Positions 41,613-55,115 of a stretch of DNA of 64,000 nt are shown here, one piece after another. The stretch is from Ilyobacter polytropus (GTDB lineage Bacteria; Fusobacteriota; Fusobacteriia; Fusobacteriales; Fusobacteriaceae). Location of the stretch: positions 1-64,000 of the forward strand of contig QKCP01000025.1 of assembly GCA_003246855.1 (NCBI GenBank). The letters run 5' to 3'. Both the position numbers and the translations under genes were made by a program. The stretch's first letter is position 1, and each line of letters opens with the position of its first letter. Under the pieces are notes generated by a model, which ran no database searches, was not told the DNA's origin, and saw nothing but the letters and a program-made list of their open reading frames with translations.

Positions 41613-43772
41613 TTCGTTAAATATATCGTCTACTTCTAAGTTTTTCTCGTTTTGCTGAATATCCTCTGTCCTATCTTCTAACTCATTTTCTAACTCATTT
41701 TCAAGATCATCTGCGCCATCTTCAGCATCCCTTTTAAAAAACTTGTCCAGTCCCATTTTAAACTTGGATGAGTTTTCTACAGGTTCATATCCTCTTTCGA
41801 AAAGAGCCCACCTCTTATTAGGAGAACTTTCATCCGCCAATAGCCCATTTTTAGAGTCTATCAGCTTATACACAAGTTCACCATTTTTAACAGCATCATC
41901 TAAAAACTCAAATTTTCCAGGTGTGTATACTCCTCTGTACACCATATTTTGGTAGTAAGCCCCCCAAAGTGGTGCAGCTACTCCTCCTCCAGTAAATCCT
42001 TTCCCAGTAGCACGGTTATCGTCGTATCCAAGGTACAATACTGTTACAAGTTCAGGGGTTATGCCTGCAAACCACGCTGATCTACCCTCATTTGTAGTAC
42101 CTGTTTTACCACCTTGAGCTATGCCCTCACCATCAATACCCTTTACCCTTGCACCCCTACCGGAACCGTTATTAACTACATTTTCAAGCATATGTACAAT
42201 AAGGGCCACTTTATTTGTGTCAAATACCTTCTCTTTTTCTATTTCGTTTTCATATATTACTCTGCCATCTCTGTCCTCTATCTTAGTTATGAAGATAGGC
42301 TTTACGCTGTACCCGCCGTTTGAAAAAGGCAGGTAGGCTTTTGCAAGTTCAAATGGGCTTGTGCTCATTGTACCCAGTGCGGCACTAAGGTCATCCGGTA
42401 TATCTGATTCTATTCCGGCTTCCCTTGCTGTTTTTATGACATTTTTTATACCTATTTTTTGCAGAAGTTTTATCGCTATGATGTTGACGGATTTTTCCAT
42501 CCCTTCCAGAATAGTCATATTCCCCTCAAAAGTTTCACTGTAGTTTTGAGGTTCCCAACTTCCAAACTTTACCTCGGAATCTTCTAGGACCTCATTCATT
42601 TGGTACCCCTTATTCAGAGCCGTAAAGTATACAAACGGCTTGAAGGCCGATCCAGGCTGTCTCTTTGACATGGTAGCCCTGTTAAAGTTTCCGCTGGTAA
42701 AATCCTTCCCGCCTATTATACTTTTAACATAACCGTTGCTGGAATCTATTGTCACCATTCCGGCTTGCATATCCTTAGTGTTTTGCAGGTAGGAGTAGCC
42801 TTTAAAGGTTTCCTCAGCCAATTTTTGCATCTTCAGATCCAAGGTGGTGTATATCTTCATCCCGCCTTCGTAGATCTCTTCTTCACTGTACATTTTGAAA
42901 AGCTCTGCACTCACTATACTTGTGAAGTCAGGTGCCTTATACTCTTTATTCGTATTCTCGGTATTCACCACTATTGTTTTAGGGGATATCTTTTGCCCCC
43001 TTTTAAGGTCGCTGTCTAAAACAAATTCATAGCTCATAGCATCTTCATATTCATCTTTTTCTATGAAACCAAACTTACGCATCTGCTTTAACACCAGGTG
43101 TCCACGGTCAACTGCATTTTTCAGGTTGGTTTTCGGGTTATACTTATTCGGCCTGTTTGGCATACCGGCAAGCACCGCTGATTCTGCCAGGGTAAGCTTG
43201 CTTACATCTTTTTTGAAAAAAATTCTGGCGGCGGTTTTTATTCCGTAAGCCCCGGAACCAAAATATATCTCGTTTAAGTACTTATTAAGAATTTCATCTT
43301 TTGTATATTTCTTTTCTATCTCAAGAGTTATTATAGCTTCTTTTACCTTTCTAAGCACGCTTTTTTCGTGGGTTAGGAAAGCATTTTTTGCAAGCTGCTG
43401 TGTTATGGTGCTTCCGCCCTGGGCTTTCCTCATTGTAGCTATATTTACCATCATGGCCTTGGTAAATCTTATAGGATCTATCCCGAAGTGTTTTCTAAAC
43501 CTTTTGTCTTCTATGGCTAAAAAAGCATTCTGAGTGTACACAGGTATCTCGTCAACCCCAGCAAGCTCTCTTCTCTCCCTATATATCATATCAACTACGT
43601 CGCCGTTGCTATCGTAAATTATGCTAGGGACAGCTGGATTATAATCTTCAACTAGGTTGCTTATATCTGGTAGCCCCTTGTATGCCTTGACTATTAAATA
43701 GCTCGACATTCCAACTACTAAGATTGTTAAAATTAACCCTGTAAATAAAACTGTTCTCAAAAACTTCTTCAT
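41604..43772 (-). CDS. Penicillin-binding protein 1A (bifunctional glycosyltransferase/transpeptidase)
   Basis: This 722-residue class A PBP has one N-terminal membrane anchor (about residues 5-28). The GT51 domain contains [14 protein letters not shown] (catalytic Glu about residue 90), [12 protein letters not shown] and [20 protein letters not shown]. The transpeptidase domain has SxxK in [11 protein letters not shown] (about 385), the SVN motif in [10 protein letters not shown] and KTGT in [17 protein letters not shown] (about 556). The C-terminal tail is acidic with ENELENELE repeats. It overlaps rlmN by the ATGA arrangement. Confidence 0.95.
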   Translation of the reverse strand: MKKFLRTVLFTGLILTILVVGMSSYLIVKAYKGLPDISNLVEDYNPAVPSIIYDSNGDVVDMIYRERRELAGVDEIPVYTQNAFLAIEDKRFRKHFGIDPIRFTKAMMVNIATMRKAQGGSTITQQLAKNAFLTHEKSVLRKVKEAIITLEIEKKYTKDEILNKYLNEIYFGSGAYGIKTAARIFFKKDVSKLTLAESAVLAGMPNRPNKYNPKTNLKNAVDRGHLVLKQMRKFGFIEKDEYEDAMSYEFVLDSDLKRGQKISPKTIVVNTENTNKEYKAPDFTSIVSAELFKMYSEEEIYEGGMKIYTTLDLKMQKLAEETFKGYSYLQNTKDMQAGMVTIDSSNGYVKSIIGGKDFTSGNFNRATMSKRQPGSAFKPFVYFTALNKGYQMNEVLEDSEVKFGSWEPQNYSETFEGNMTILEGMEKSVNIIAIKLLQKIGIKNVIKTAREAGIESDIPDDLSAALGTMSTSPFELAKAYLPFSNGGYSVKPIFITKIEDRDGRVIYENEIEKEKVFDTNKVALIVHMLENVVNNGSGRGARVKGIDGEGIAQGGKTGTTNEGRSAWFAGITPELVTVLYLGYDDNRATGKGFTGGGVAAPLWGAYYQNMVYRGVYTPGKFEFLDDAVKNGELVYKLIDSKNGLLADESSPNKRWALFERGYEPVENSSKFKMGLDKFFKRDAEDGADDLENELENELEDRTEDIQQNEKNLEVDDIFNELF

Positions 43773-44827
43773 TCTTTACTACTCCCTTTGATACTTTTTG
43801 ATTTCTGCCTAAGTTGGCCACAGGCTCCGCCTATGTCGCTGCCTTTTTCTCGCCTTATTGTAACATTTACTTTTCTTACATCCTTTAGATGGCTGTAGAA
43901 CCTGTCTATTTTCTTTTCACTTGGTCTATCGAACTCGCTACCCTCAACTGAGTTATATGGTATAAGGTTTAATACATGGTCGAATTCGTGCATAAAATCT
44001 GCCAAAACTTCTGCATCCCACTGGCTGACATTAAAATCCTTTATTAGTATGTACTCAAAGCTTATTCTCCTGTTTGTTACTTTTTGGTACTCTTTTAAAG
44101 TTGTGTAAAGGTCCTCTAATGGATATTTTTTATTTATCGGTATAAGATGATTCCTTTTCTCATCTGTTATAGCGTGCAGAGATATTGCTAACTCTACAGG
44201 CAGTTTCTCTTCCATCAGAGCCTCTATTCCAGGTATCACTCCCGAAGTTGATACTGTTATTCTCCTCATAGATATGTTCTGCCCTTTTTCGTCAGAGAGT
44301 ATCTTTATGCTTTTTATGAGGTTTGACATGTTTAAAAGCGGTTCGCCCATACCCATAAATACTATGTTATTTACTTTCTCTCCTTTTTTTAGGATCCTTC
44401 TGCTTATTGTATAGACCTGGTTCAATATTTCATTTACATTTAAGTTTCTCTCAAAACCATCCTGACCTGTTGCACAAAATACGCACTTTACAGGACATCC
44501 AACCTGTGTTGATATGCATAGTGTATTCCTATCCCTGTGCTTTAGCAGAACAGTCTCGATAGTGTGCCCGTCCTCTAGACCGAATAAAAACTTTTCAGTC
44601 CCGTCCTGCTTAGACACCTGGTGCTTTAATATGTTCAAGTACGGTATGTAGCTTTTCTCTTTCAAGATATCTCTGTGCGTTTTGGATATGTTTGTCATAT
44701 CGTCTATATTCCTTATCATTTTTTCATGCAGCCAAGCATACACCTGCTTTGAGTTGAATTTTTTCATGCCAAATTCAACCAAAAATGATTCCAATTCGCT
44801 GTAGTTCAAATTAAGTAAATTTATCAT
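43769..44827 (-). CDS. rlmN: Dual-specificity 23S rRNA/tRNA methyltransferase RlmN
   Basis: This 352-residue radical SAM enzyme methylates C2 of A2503 in 23S rRNA and A37 in certain tRNAs. The iron-sulfur cluster cysteines are in [11 protein letters not shown] (about residues 110-120), followed by [10 protein letters not shown] near 158. The methyl-carrying Cys near the C terminus is in GGACGQLR (about 337). The SD AGGAGG precedes the ATG. It is coupled to the downstream PBP1A gene by overlap. Confidence 0.96.
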   Translation of the reverse strand: MINLLNLNYSELESFLVEFGMKKFNSKQVYAWLHEKMIRNIDDMTNISKTHRDILKEKSYIPYLNILKHQVSKQDGTEKFLFGLEDGHTIETVLLKHRDRNTLCISTQVGCPVKCVFCATGQDGFERNLNVNEILNQVYTISRRILKKGEKVNNIVFMGMGEPLLNMSNLIKSIKILSDEKGQNISMRRITVSTSGVIPGIEALMEEKLPVELAISLHAITDEKRNHLIPINKKYPLEDLYTTLKEYQKVTNRRISFEYILIKDFNVSQWDAEVLADFMHEFDHVLNLIPYNSVEGSEFDRPSEKKIDRFYSHLKDVRKVNVTIRREKGSDIGGACGQLRQKSKSIKGSSKE

Positions 44828-44862
44828 ATTTAATCCTCCTGTTTCCGATTTTCATTCCCCTA

Positions 44863-44891
44863 ATTCTATCATAAAATTCAAAATCTTACAA
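44863..44891 (-). promoter_or_regulatory. Promoter of rlmN-PBP1A
   Basis: Minus strand TTGTAA (44886-44891) and TAGAAT (44863-44868) have a 17-base spacer. Confidence 0.6.
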
Positions 44892-44912
44892 GCTGGCCTA
44901 TTTAAAATTTAA

Positions 44913-44940
44913 TTGTTGAAACCCAGGCGGAAACTATAGT
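44913..44940 (+). promoter_or_regulatory. Promoter of the PatB-type lyase gene
   Basis: TTGTTG (44913-44918) and TATAGT (44935-44940) have a 16-base spacer; a leader of about 85 bases follows. Confidence 0.5.
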
Positions 44941-45029
44941 AAAATTAATATAAACGCTGCTCTGCCTTTGGATGGTTCCACCGCAAGCTTATTGTTCGCA
45001 AATTAGATTAACTTATGAGGAGGTTATTA

Positions 45030-46217
45030 ATGGTTGTTGATTTTGATAAAATCGTAAATAGAATAGGTACCAATGCAACAAAACTTGAATTTTTAGAGGA
45101 GTATTTCGGGCAGGAAGGCCTCATCCCGCTTTGGGTGGCAGACATGGATTTCGAAAGCCCAGAGGAGATAAAAAAAGCTGTGGTATCAAGAGCTGAACAC
45201 GGAGTATACGGGTATACGATGCACGACGATGCCTACTACAACTCTATTATTAACTGGAACTTGAGAAGAAATGGGTGGCGGGTAGAAAAGGATTGGATTT
45301 TACCTTCTCTTGGCGTAGTTACTTCCATAGCTTTCATAATAAACTCACTAACTTCTGAAGGGGATGAGATAATTGTACAGACACCGGTATACTACCCGTT
45401 TTTTAAAACCATCCAGTCTCTCGGAAGAAAAGTGGTGTACAACCCTCTAAAATATAAAAACGGGAAGTACTCTATGGATTATGAAGACCTGAAGAATAAG
45501 ATCAATCCTCGTACAAGGCTAATGGTTCTCTGCAGCCCGCACAACCCTGTTGGGAGGGTATGGACTAAACAGGAGCTGGAGAAATTAGCAACCATCTGCA
45601 TAGATAACGGGATTTTGATTATATCCGACGAGATCCATTCCGACCTCATATACCAAGGCTACGTTCACACACCACTTGCGGGGATATCAAACAAGATATC
45701 AGAGTCTACTATAACTCTTATGTCACCTAGCAAAACCTTCAACCTAGCTGGTTTTTTTACCTCATATATACTTGTTCAAAATGAGCAGATAAGAAAAAAA
45801 ATCAAAAACGCTCTTAACAGTTTTTCAATACATCAAAATATTTTCGGTATCTCTGCTTTAAACGCCGCATACTCCAACTGCGAATACTGGCTGGAAGAGC
45901 TCATTGACTACATAAATAACAACAAACTGTATGTACAGAACTTTTTAGAAAAACACATGCCGGATATTAGGCTTGTAGAGCCAGAAGGAACTTATCTTTT
46001 ATGGATTGATTTCAATGGATTAAATTTAAAGAAAGAAGATCTTGATAATCTGATTTTAAAGCGGGCTAAACTTGGTATGAGTGACGGGGCGACTTTTGGA
46101 GAAGAGGGGGAGGGGTTCAAGAGAATGAACATCGCTTGCCCGAAGGCTGTTTTAGAAGAGGCTATGGAGAGGTTGCTTGTTGCGTATAAAACAATGAATA
46201 ACTGCCCTCAAAAATGA
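45030..46217 (+). CDS. PatB/MalY-family cystathionine beta-lyase (PLP enzyme)
   Basis: This 395-residue fold-type I PLP enzyme of the PatB/MalY class cleaves C-S bonds in cystathionine or cysteine. LWVADMDFESPEEI (about 30-43), HNPVGRVWTKQEL (about 170), ISDEIHSDLIY (about 200) and the PLP lysine in SPSKTFNLAG (about 233) are all present. The SD AGGAGG (45018-45023) lies inside the longer frame from 45015, so the ATG at 45030 is used. It may also release H2S from cysteine. Confidence 0.9.
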   Translation: MVVDFDKIVNRIGTNATKLEFLEEYFGQEGLIPLWVADMDFESPEEIKKAVVSRAEHGVYGYTMHDDAYYNSIINWNLRRNGWRVEKDWILPSLGVVTSIAFIINSLTSEGDEIIVQTPVYYPFFKTIQSLGRKVVYNPLKYKNGKYSMDYEDLKNKINPRTRLMVLCSPHNPVGRVWTKQELEKLATICIDNGILIISDEIHSDLIYQGYVHTPLAGISNKISESTITLMSPSKTFNLAGFFTSYILVQNEQIRKKIKNALNSFSIHQNIFGISALNAAYSNCEYWLEELIDYINNNKLYVQNFLEKHMPDIRLVEPEGTYLLWIDFNGLNLKKEDLDNLILKRAKLGMSDGATFGEEGEGFKRMNIACPKAVLEEAMERLLVAYKTMNNCPQK

Positions 46218-46326
46218 TTTTTTAAATAATGACTACTTTTAATTTAAAATTAATCCTTTAAGCGTAATATAATATATATGCATGTTTTTATTTGTGCTTG
46301 ACGTCTCCAAGAAGGGAGGGATTATT

Positions 46327-47318
46327 TTGAAAAAATATTAATCGGATTATTTGTACTGTCCGTAGTGGTCACTGCCCAAATGCCCAGTGATTTCGACATA
46401 ACTCTAAAAGCCGGACTTGATATCGAACCAGAATACAGCTCTTTTGTTATAAGCGAACAAGAGGGCTCTGAAGAAGTAAAATATGAGTTAATCCGTGAGG
46501 ATTCCAGTAAAAATGGATTTGAGGTATCATTAGAGGTTACAACTCCTATATATTCTAACTTTGATTTTGGATTTGGTATAGCTTATCAAAGGCATGGGAA
46601 ACTAGTTAGTGCAGATAAAGAATTTAGCGGTTATACGTCTTCTAACGTAGATGGCTATATAGAAATTGAAAATGAGGGTTCCACTATTTATGAATACTAT
46701 AGCTATTATGTACAAATCCCCTATGATTTAGGAATTCAACAACTACTCGAAGAGGATACCCCTTATGACTCATTACCACTCTATCTGACTGCTAGATACA
46801 ATTTTATGAGCTACAAAAATATAAAGTTTTACCTAAAGGGAAATTTTGGATATTCACTCAATGTTAACGAACCAGACCGTTTAACTCTTGACCCAAATGC
46901 TGAATTTGAAGAGTATATTAACGATGCTTCTGAACTCATTGGTTTAGACTTAGCTGAATACCTAGCTGATTCAACGGGGATCCCTTTAAGTGATGTAATT
47001 GCATCTCCAGAATATTCAGCAGAATTAGAAAAAATTAGGGCTGGCGTGGCAGACGATATATCTCGTGGTTTCTCAAAATATGTAGATGTTGATGTAGAGA
47101 ACGGATTATATTGGGGTGCGGGTTTTGGATTTGAATATAGTAACTGGATTGCAGAACTTATGTACCAAGTAAACTATGCTGAAGTAGAATTTACAGTCAA
47201 TCAGCCAATTGATCCAGATTTAGGTGTAGATATAGATGTGACAAGAAATTTCAAAGATGATTTAGACTACTCTAGAGTTACGCTATCACTTGGTTACACA
47301 TTTAACTTAAGTTACTAA
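46327..47318 (+). CDS. Outer-membrane beta-barrel protein with out-of-frame start
   Basis: The open frame (first start-type codon GTG at 46365) encodes about 317 residues with alternating polar and hydrophobic strands, many Tyr, and a C-terminal TFNLSY ending typical of outer-membrane barrels. The SD GGGAGGG (46314-46320) serves a TTG at 46327 that reads TTG-AAA-AAA-TAT-TAA and stops. One more A in the A6 run (46330-46335) would join it to KILIGLFVLSVVVTAQ, a complete signal peptide in the main frame. Either slippage, phase variation or a sequencing error explains this. Barrel identity is inferred; the family is not recognised. Confidence 0.55.
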
Positions 47319-47345
47319 AAGTCATAATTATTGGATAACAAACAT

Positions 47346-47375
47346 AAAAAAGGCGCTGCTAACAGCGCCTTTTTA
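47346..47375. terminator. Bidirectional terminator
   Basis: AAAAAGGCGCTG-CTAA-CAGCGCCTTTTT between convergent barrel and pyrG genes. Confidence 0.9.
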
Positions 47376-47395
47376 GCAATCTCTATTTTTATTCC

Positions 47396-49033
<1,638 letters not shown>

Positions 49034-49058
49034 CTAATAATAGAAAAAATCTCATAAA

Positions 49059-49130
49059 AAAAAGACGAAAAAAAAAACTTTCGTCCTAAGTTTTTTTTTT
49101 GGGGACCTTGAGGTCCCCAAAAAAATATTC
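49059..49130 (-). terminator. Two hairpins between fba and pyrG
   Basis: On the minus strand, a GGGGACC/GGTCCCC hairpin with long A/T extensions (about 49098-49128) is followed by GACGAAA/TTTCGTC and eight T (about 49060-49085). The second is a proper terminator for fba; it may also attenuate pyrG. Confidence 0.7.
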
Positions 49131-49186
49131 AGCTTTTCAGTAATTTACCTATTAATTATATCAAATTTTTTCTATTTGTCAAGAGA

Positions 49187-50164
49187 TTATTTCCCTTTTG
49201 TGTAAGCTCCTTCAGAACCGAAAACATCTGCAAGCTTAGTTTTGTAGTATGCCTTCATTAGTTCTTTTGCTGGCCCTAAGTATTTTCTTGGGTCAAATTC
49301 AGCAGGTTTGTCTCCGAATGTTTTTCTTATACCTGCAGTAAATGCTAGTCTTCCGTCTGTATCTACGTTAATTTTAGCTACAGCAGATTTAGAAGCTAAT
49401 CTTAATTGCTCATCAGGAATACCGATGGCATCTTTTAACTCTCCACCATATTTTTTGATCATTTCTACATATTCTTGAGGAACTGAAGATGATCCGTGTA
49501 ATACGATTGGGAATCCAGGTATTTTCTTTTCTATTTCTTTTAATATGTCTAGTCTTAATTTAGGGTCATCACCTGGCTTGAATTTGTGAGCTCCATGAGA
49601 AGTCCCTATTGCGATTGCTAATGAGTCTACTCCTGATTTAGCTACGAATTCTTCTACTTCTTCAGGCTTTGTGTATATTGTTTCTTCTGCTACTACGTCA
49701 TCCTCTACCCCTGCTAATACACCTAACTCAGCCTCTACGCTTACATCGAATTGGTGTGCATATTCCGCAACCTCTTTAGACATAGCTATGTTCTCTTCGA
49801 AAGTATAGTGAGAACCATCGATCATAACAGATGAGAATCCGTATTCGATACAGTCTTTGATTGTGTCAAAGTCTGGACCGTGGTCCAAGTTTAATGCAAC
49901 AGGTATGTCTGATCCTTTTGCTCTAGCGATTTCAACTGCAGCCTTAGCTAACAAAGGTACTACTTCTTTACCCATATAATTTCTAGCACCTGTTGAACAT
50001 TGCAGTATTACTGGAGATCCCATTTCAGCACAAGCTTCAATTATGGCTTGCATTTGTTCCATGTTGTTGAAGTTGAATGCAGGAACTGAATATCCGTTTT
50101 CGTTAGCTTTTTTAAACATCTCTTTAGTGTTTACTAAACCTAAATCTTTGTAATTGTATTTCAT
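49187..50164 (-). CDS. fba: Class II fructose-bisphosphate aldolase
   Basis: This 325-residue zinc-dependent aldolase of glycolysis shows VPAFNFNNMEQMQAIIEA (about 27-44), NLDHGPDFDTIKDCIEYGFSSVMIDGS (about 92-118, metal His and catalytic Asp), IGTSHGAHKF (about 188) and IVLHGSSSVP near 220. The promoter region carries a Rex-like palindrome over its -10. SD GGAGGGG is strong. Confidence 0.96.
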   Translation of the reverse strand: MKYNYKDLGLVNTKEMFKKANENGYSVPAFNFNNMEQMQAIIEACAEMGSPVILQCSTGARNYMGKEVVPLLAKAAVEIARAKGSDIPVALNLDHGPDFDTIKDCIEYGFSSVMIDGSHYTFEENIAMSKEVAEYAHQFDVSVEAELGVLAGVEDDVVAEETIYTKPEEVEEFVAKSGVDSLAIAIGTSHGAHKFKPGDDPKLRLDILKEIEKKIPGFPIVLHGSSSVPQEYVEMIKKYGGELKDAIGIPDEQLRLASKSAVAKINVDTDGRLAFTAGIRKTFGDKPAEFDPRKYLGPAKELMKAYYKTKLADVFGSEGAYTKGK

Positions 50165-50192
50165 ATACCCCTCCTAGATATTGTTCGTTATC

Positions 50193-50229
50193 TCGTTAAT
50201 ATATTAACAAATTTTTTAATTAAAATCAA
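50193..50229 (-). promoter_or_regulatory. fba promoter with Rex-like operator
   Basis: Minus strand TTGATT (50224-50229) and TAATAT (50201-50206) are 17 bases apart. The palindrome TTGTTAA-TATA-TTAACGA (50193-50210) covers the -10 and differs by one base from the TTGTTAA-N4-TTAACAA consensus of clostridial-type Rex redox repressors. Confidence 0.6.
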
Positions 50230-50246
50230 GCATTTTCGTCTTTTTT

Positions 50247-52598
<2,352 letters not shown>

Positions 52599-52610
52599 CT
52601 TCTCTCCAAT

Positions 52611-54008
52611 CTAGGGTGCCTTATCTGTATCTATTATTATTTTTTTGCTTATATTCTTATCAAACTGCACGTAATTTCCCATGGGTATCTTAACCCGTGC
52701 CAATATATCCCCATCCGAATTTTTTAACAGCACCAGAATTTCGTCAGCCTTCACCTGTTCTTTAAAACTATCTTTAAATTCATTGAAGTTTTTAAAAACT
52801 TCAGATTTTTCTTCCTCCTTGACCAAGTCCAGATATAGTTCCCCTACCTGGAGTTTCTTGGGCAGACTGAATTTAAACTGCTTGCTTGCGAAACCTTTTT
52901 GATGCTGTAGGTAGTTTATCTTTAAGGATACTTCATTCCCTGGACGATACACGCTTTTATCTAAAAATGCATCGGAAACATATATAAGTTTTTTGTCCCT
53001 ATAGGTATCTATTCCTATCTCTATTTTACCAAAATCTAAAAAATTAAACCTGTTGTCAACAAGGCTTAAAATTTCATCCGAGAGGTTCCCTACTAGTATT
53101 TCCAGTGCGTTGGTATCGTCTAGAAAGAAGTTTTCAAACTCAAGTATTTTTTCATTTCCTTCATTGTAGATTGTGCAGTTGAACACCGCTGTCTGGCAGT
53201 CATCCGTAGTATAGTTCCTTAAAATAGACTTTTGGAGTGCCGCGTTTAGATAAGTTCTAAAGGTATTCTTATTTTTAGGCATCTCAAAATTTATCTTTTT
53301 ACCGCTGTCTAATCTTACCTCAAATTTATAGGTATCTATCTTATCGCTAAGTATTCCTAAAAGGCCGTTTATATCATCCCTTTCAACGAGCCCAACAGTC
53401 TCCGTAGAACTCCCAATCTTAAAGGAATTTTTTGTGCTTACCGTGTAGTCTATATTCGCTTTGTTCAAAAAATAATATATATCCCCTTTATTGCTGAGAG
53501 GATGTCCATATACCAAGACTTTTTCCCCATAAACCATAGAAAGGGTGCCCAGATTTTCAAGGTAGATATCTCCTCTTACAGGACTTATAGAGACAGCCAT
53601 ACCAGGCCTAATATCGCCTATATTGAAATCTGGATTTTCTGGGTTTAACTCGTATCCATCTATGGGTTTTATGAGTGCTATATTGGAATTTATGTCGTTT
53701 GCTGAATAAGCTACAGCGCCTAATAATCTTGAATTCACAAAAACAGGAGAACCGCTCATTCCTTCTGAAATACCTCCATGCTTTTCTAGTGGATCACCGC
53801 TTACCTTTGCCAATACCATTTTCGATGCGCTGTTCTCGTCATCTACTACGGCAAGCACTTCCACACTAAAAGTTTCTATCTTATTGCCATTAAATACCGT
53901 ATACGCTTTTCCAAGCATTCCTTTTTTTATTTCATTCAGTTTCACATATTCAAAGGAAAAAGCCCGTAAAAAGATAAACAAAAAGCTCAAAATAATTAAT
54001 TTTGTCAT
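52611..54008 (-). CDS. SpoIVB-like (S55) serine peptidase with signal peptide
   Basis: This 465-residue protein has a signal peptide (about residues 1-20). An N-terminal domain of the SpoIVB/S55 type has the nucleophile serine in GISEGMSGSPVFVNSRLLGAVAYSA (about 90-115). Barrel strands (VYGHPLSNKGDIYYF, about 185) and a long C-terminal beta-rich extension (about 260-460) follow. SpoIVB is known from sporulation, yet no sporulation genes are near, so an envelope role is more likely. The SD AAAGGAAG sets ATG 54008. Confidence 0.78.
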   Translation of the reverse strand: MTKLIILSFLFIFLRAFSFEYVKLNEIKKGMLGKAYTVFNGNKIETFSVEVLAVVDDENSASKMVLAKVSGDPLEKHGGISEGMSGSPVFVNSRLLGAVAYSANDINSNIALIKPIDGYELNPENPDFNIGDIRPGMAVSISPVRGDIYLENLGTLSMVYGEKVLVYGHPLSNKGDIYYFLNKANIDYTVSTKNSFKIGSSTETVGLVERDDINGLLGILSDKIDTYKFEVRLDSGKKINFEMPKNKNTFRTYLNAALQKSILRNYTTDDCQTAVFNCTIYNEGNEKILEFENFFLDDTNALEILVGNLSDEILSLVDNRFNFLDFGKIEIGIDTYRDKKLIYVSDAFLDKSVYRPGNEVSLKINYLQHQKGFASKQFKFSLPKKLQVGELYLDLVKEEEKSEVFKNFNEFKDSFKEQVKADEILVLLKNSDGDILARVKIPMGNYVQFDKNISKKIIIDTDKAP

Positions 54009-54136
54009 AAAACACTTCCTTTGAAACAAACAATATCCCCGCTAATCAAGACTCATTCTACCATATTCCATTTAGGATTTCAATTTATTTACTGCCCGAA
54101 AAATGATTTAGATTTTATATTTCTTGCGTGCAAGAC

Positions 54137-54640
54137 TCAGTACAATCCCTCGCCGGATATGTCCATATAAGTCAGGTATAACCTCAGGTCAAACTCCACC
54201 TGATGGTAATTTTTTTCCATGTTCAAGCAGAGTTTATAAAATGCCCTGTCGTGTTCTTTTTCCTTTAAGTGTGCTAGTTCATGCACCACTATATTCCTCA
54301 GAAATTCCTCTGGCATATTTTTAAATTGGCTCGCTATCTTGATCTCATTCTTGACCTTTATCTTGCTTCCCTGCTTCCTAGGTATGTATGAATGCAGACC
54401 CAGAGCCTGGTGACTAAACTCTATTTTAGGATCGTAAACTACCTTGCTTAATGGTGCGCTCTTTTTGAGGTATCTATTTTTTATATCCATTGCATAGGAG
54501 TAGAGAGCTTTGTCCGAACTTATGCTGTGCTTGCTAGGATATCTGCTGAGTATGATCTCCCCTAGACGTTTTTCGCCTATGGCCCTCTCCACTTTTTCCA
54601 AAATTTCTTCAGAATATCCTTTCAAATATTTTAAATCCAT
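54137..54640 (-). CDS. YgjP-like zinc metallopeptidase (M48-related)
   Basis: This 167-residue protein has the zinc motif VVHELAHLKEKEHDRAFYKL (HExxH at about residue 122) of the YgjP/WLM (DUF45) group. The N-terminal half has basic and aromatic residues (VYDPKIEFSHQALGLHSYIP) of unknown role. It lies between lspA and the SpoIVB-like gene in a minus-strand run. Substrate unknown. Confidence 0.85.
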   Translation of the reverse strand: MDLKYLKGYSEEILEKVERAIGEKRLGEIILSRYPSKHSISSDKALYSYAMDIKNRYLKKSAPLSKVVYDPKIEFSHQALGLHSYIPRKQGSKIKVKNEIKIASQFKNMPEEFLRNIVVHELAHLKEKEHDRAFYKLCLNMEKNYHQVEFDLRLYLTYMDISGEGLY

Positions 54641-54650
54641 ATATCTTTTA

Positions 54651-55067
54651 TCATCCCTTCAAAATACTAAAAATTATTCCAGTGAGTATGTAAAAATCAG
54701 CTAGGTTAAAAACCGGGCTATTTTTAAAATTCGGTTTTATGAAATCCACCACATATCCCCTGTGTATTCTATCGATTGTATTTCCTATACCACCTGCAAA
54801 AATAAAGCTTATATAGGATCTATAGTAGCTTTCCTTGAAAAACAGGTATGCTAGAAAAAAAAGAAGAGATATTCCCATGAAGAGTATAAGCTTTTTCCTA
54901 TCGTGAAGCTTATTGAAGGCTATACCCCTGTTTTCTACATATATTAGCTCAACTCTGCCGTTTAAAATATATTTTCTCTTACCCGATTCCAAATTTTCTT
55001 TAGCCCATTTTTTTGTATAGAGGTCTAGACTACCTAGAGCAAAAATTAAAATTATGTAGTACACCAT
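54651..55067 (-). CDS. lspA: Lipoprotein signal peptidase
   Basis: LspA cleaves the signal peptide of prolipoproteins; several lipoproteins are encoded in this window. The 138-residue protein has four membrane segments. The catalytic aspartates are in GGIGNTIDRIHRGYVVDFI (about 98) and FNLADFYI (about 122). The VENRGIAFN segment is near 46. SD GGTGGGAAG precedes the GTG/ATG region of the start. Confidence 0.95.
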   Translation of the reverse strand: MVYYIILIFALGSLDLYTKKWAKENLESGKRKYILNGRVELIYVENRGIAFNKLHDRKKLILFMGISLLFFLAYLFFKESYYRSYISFIFAGGIGNTIDRIHRGYVVDFIKPNFKNSPVFNLADFYILTGIIFSILKG

Positions 55068-55115
55068 AACTTCCCACCTCAGCTTCTAAAAACTTTCAAA
55101 ATTTATAAGAATCGT

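Noticed and set aside
41743..43248. Several plus-strand frames opposite the PBP1A gene
   Set aside because: They are antisense shadows of a well-supported gene.
44941..45010. T-box or other riboswitch before the PatB-type gene
   Set aside because: A GGTTCCACC stretch recalls the T-box motif only on the wrong strand, and there is no terminator.
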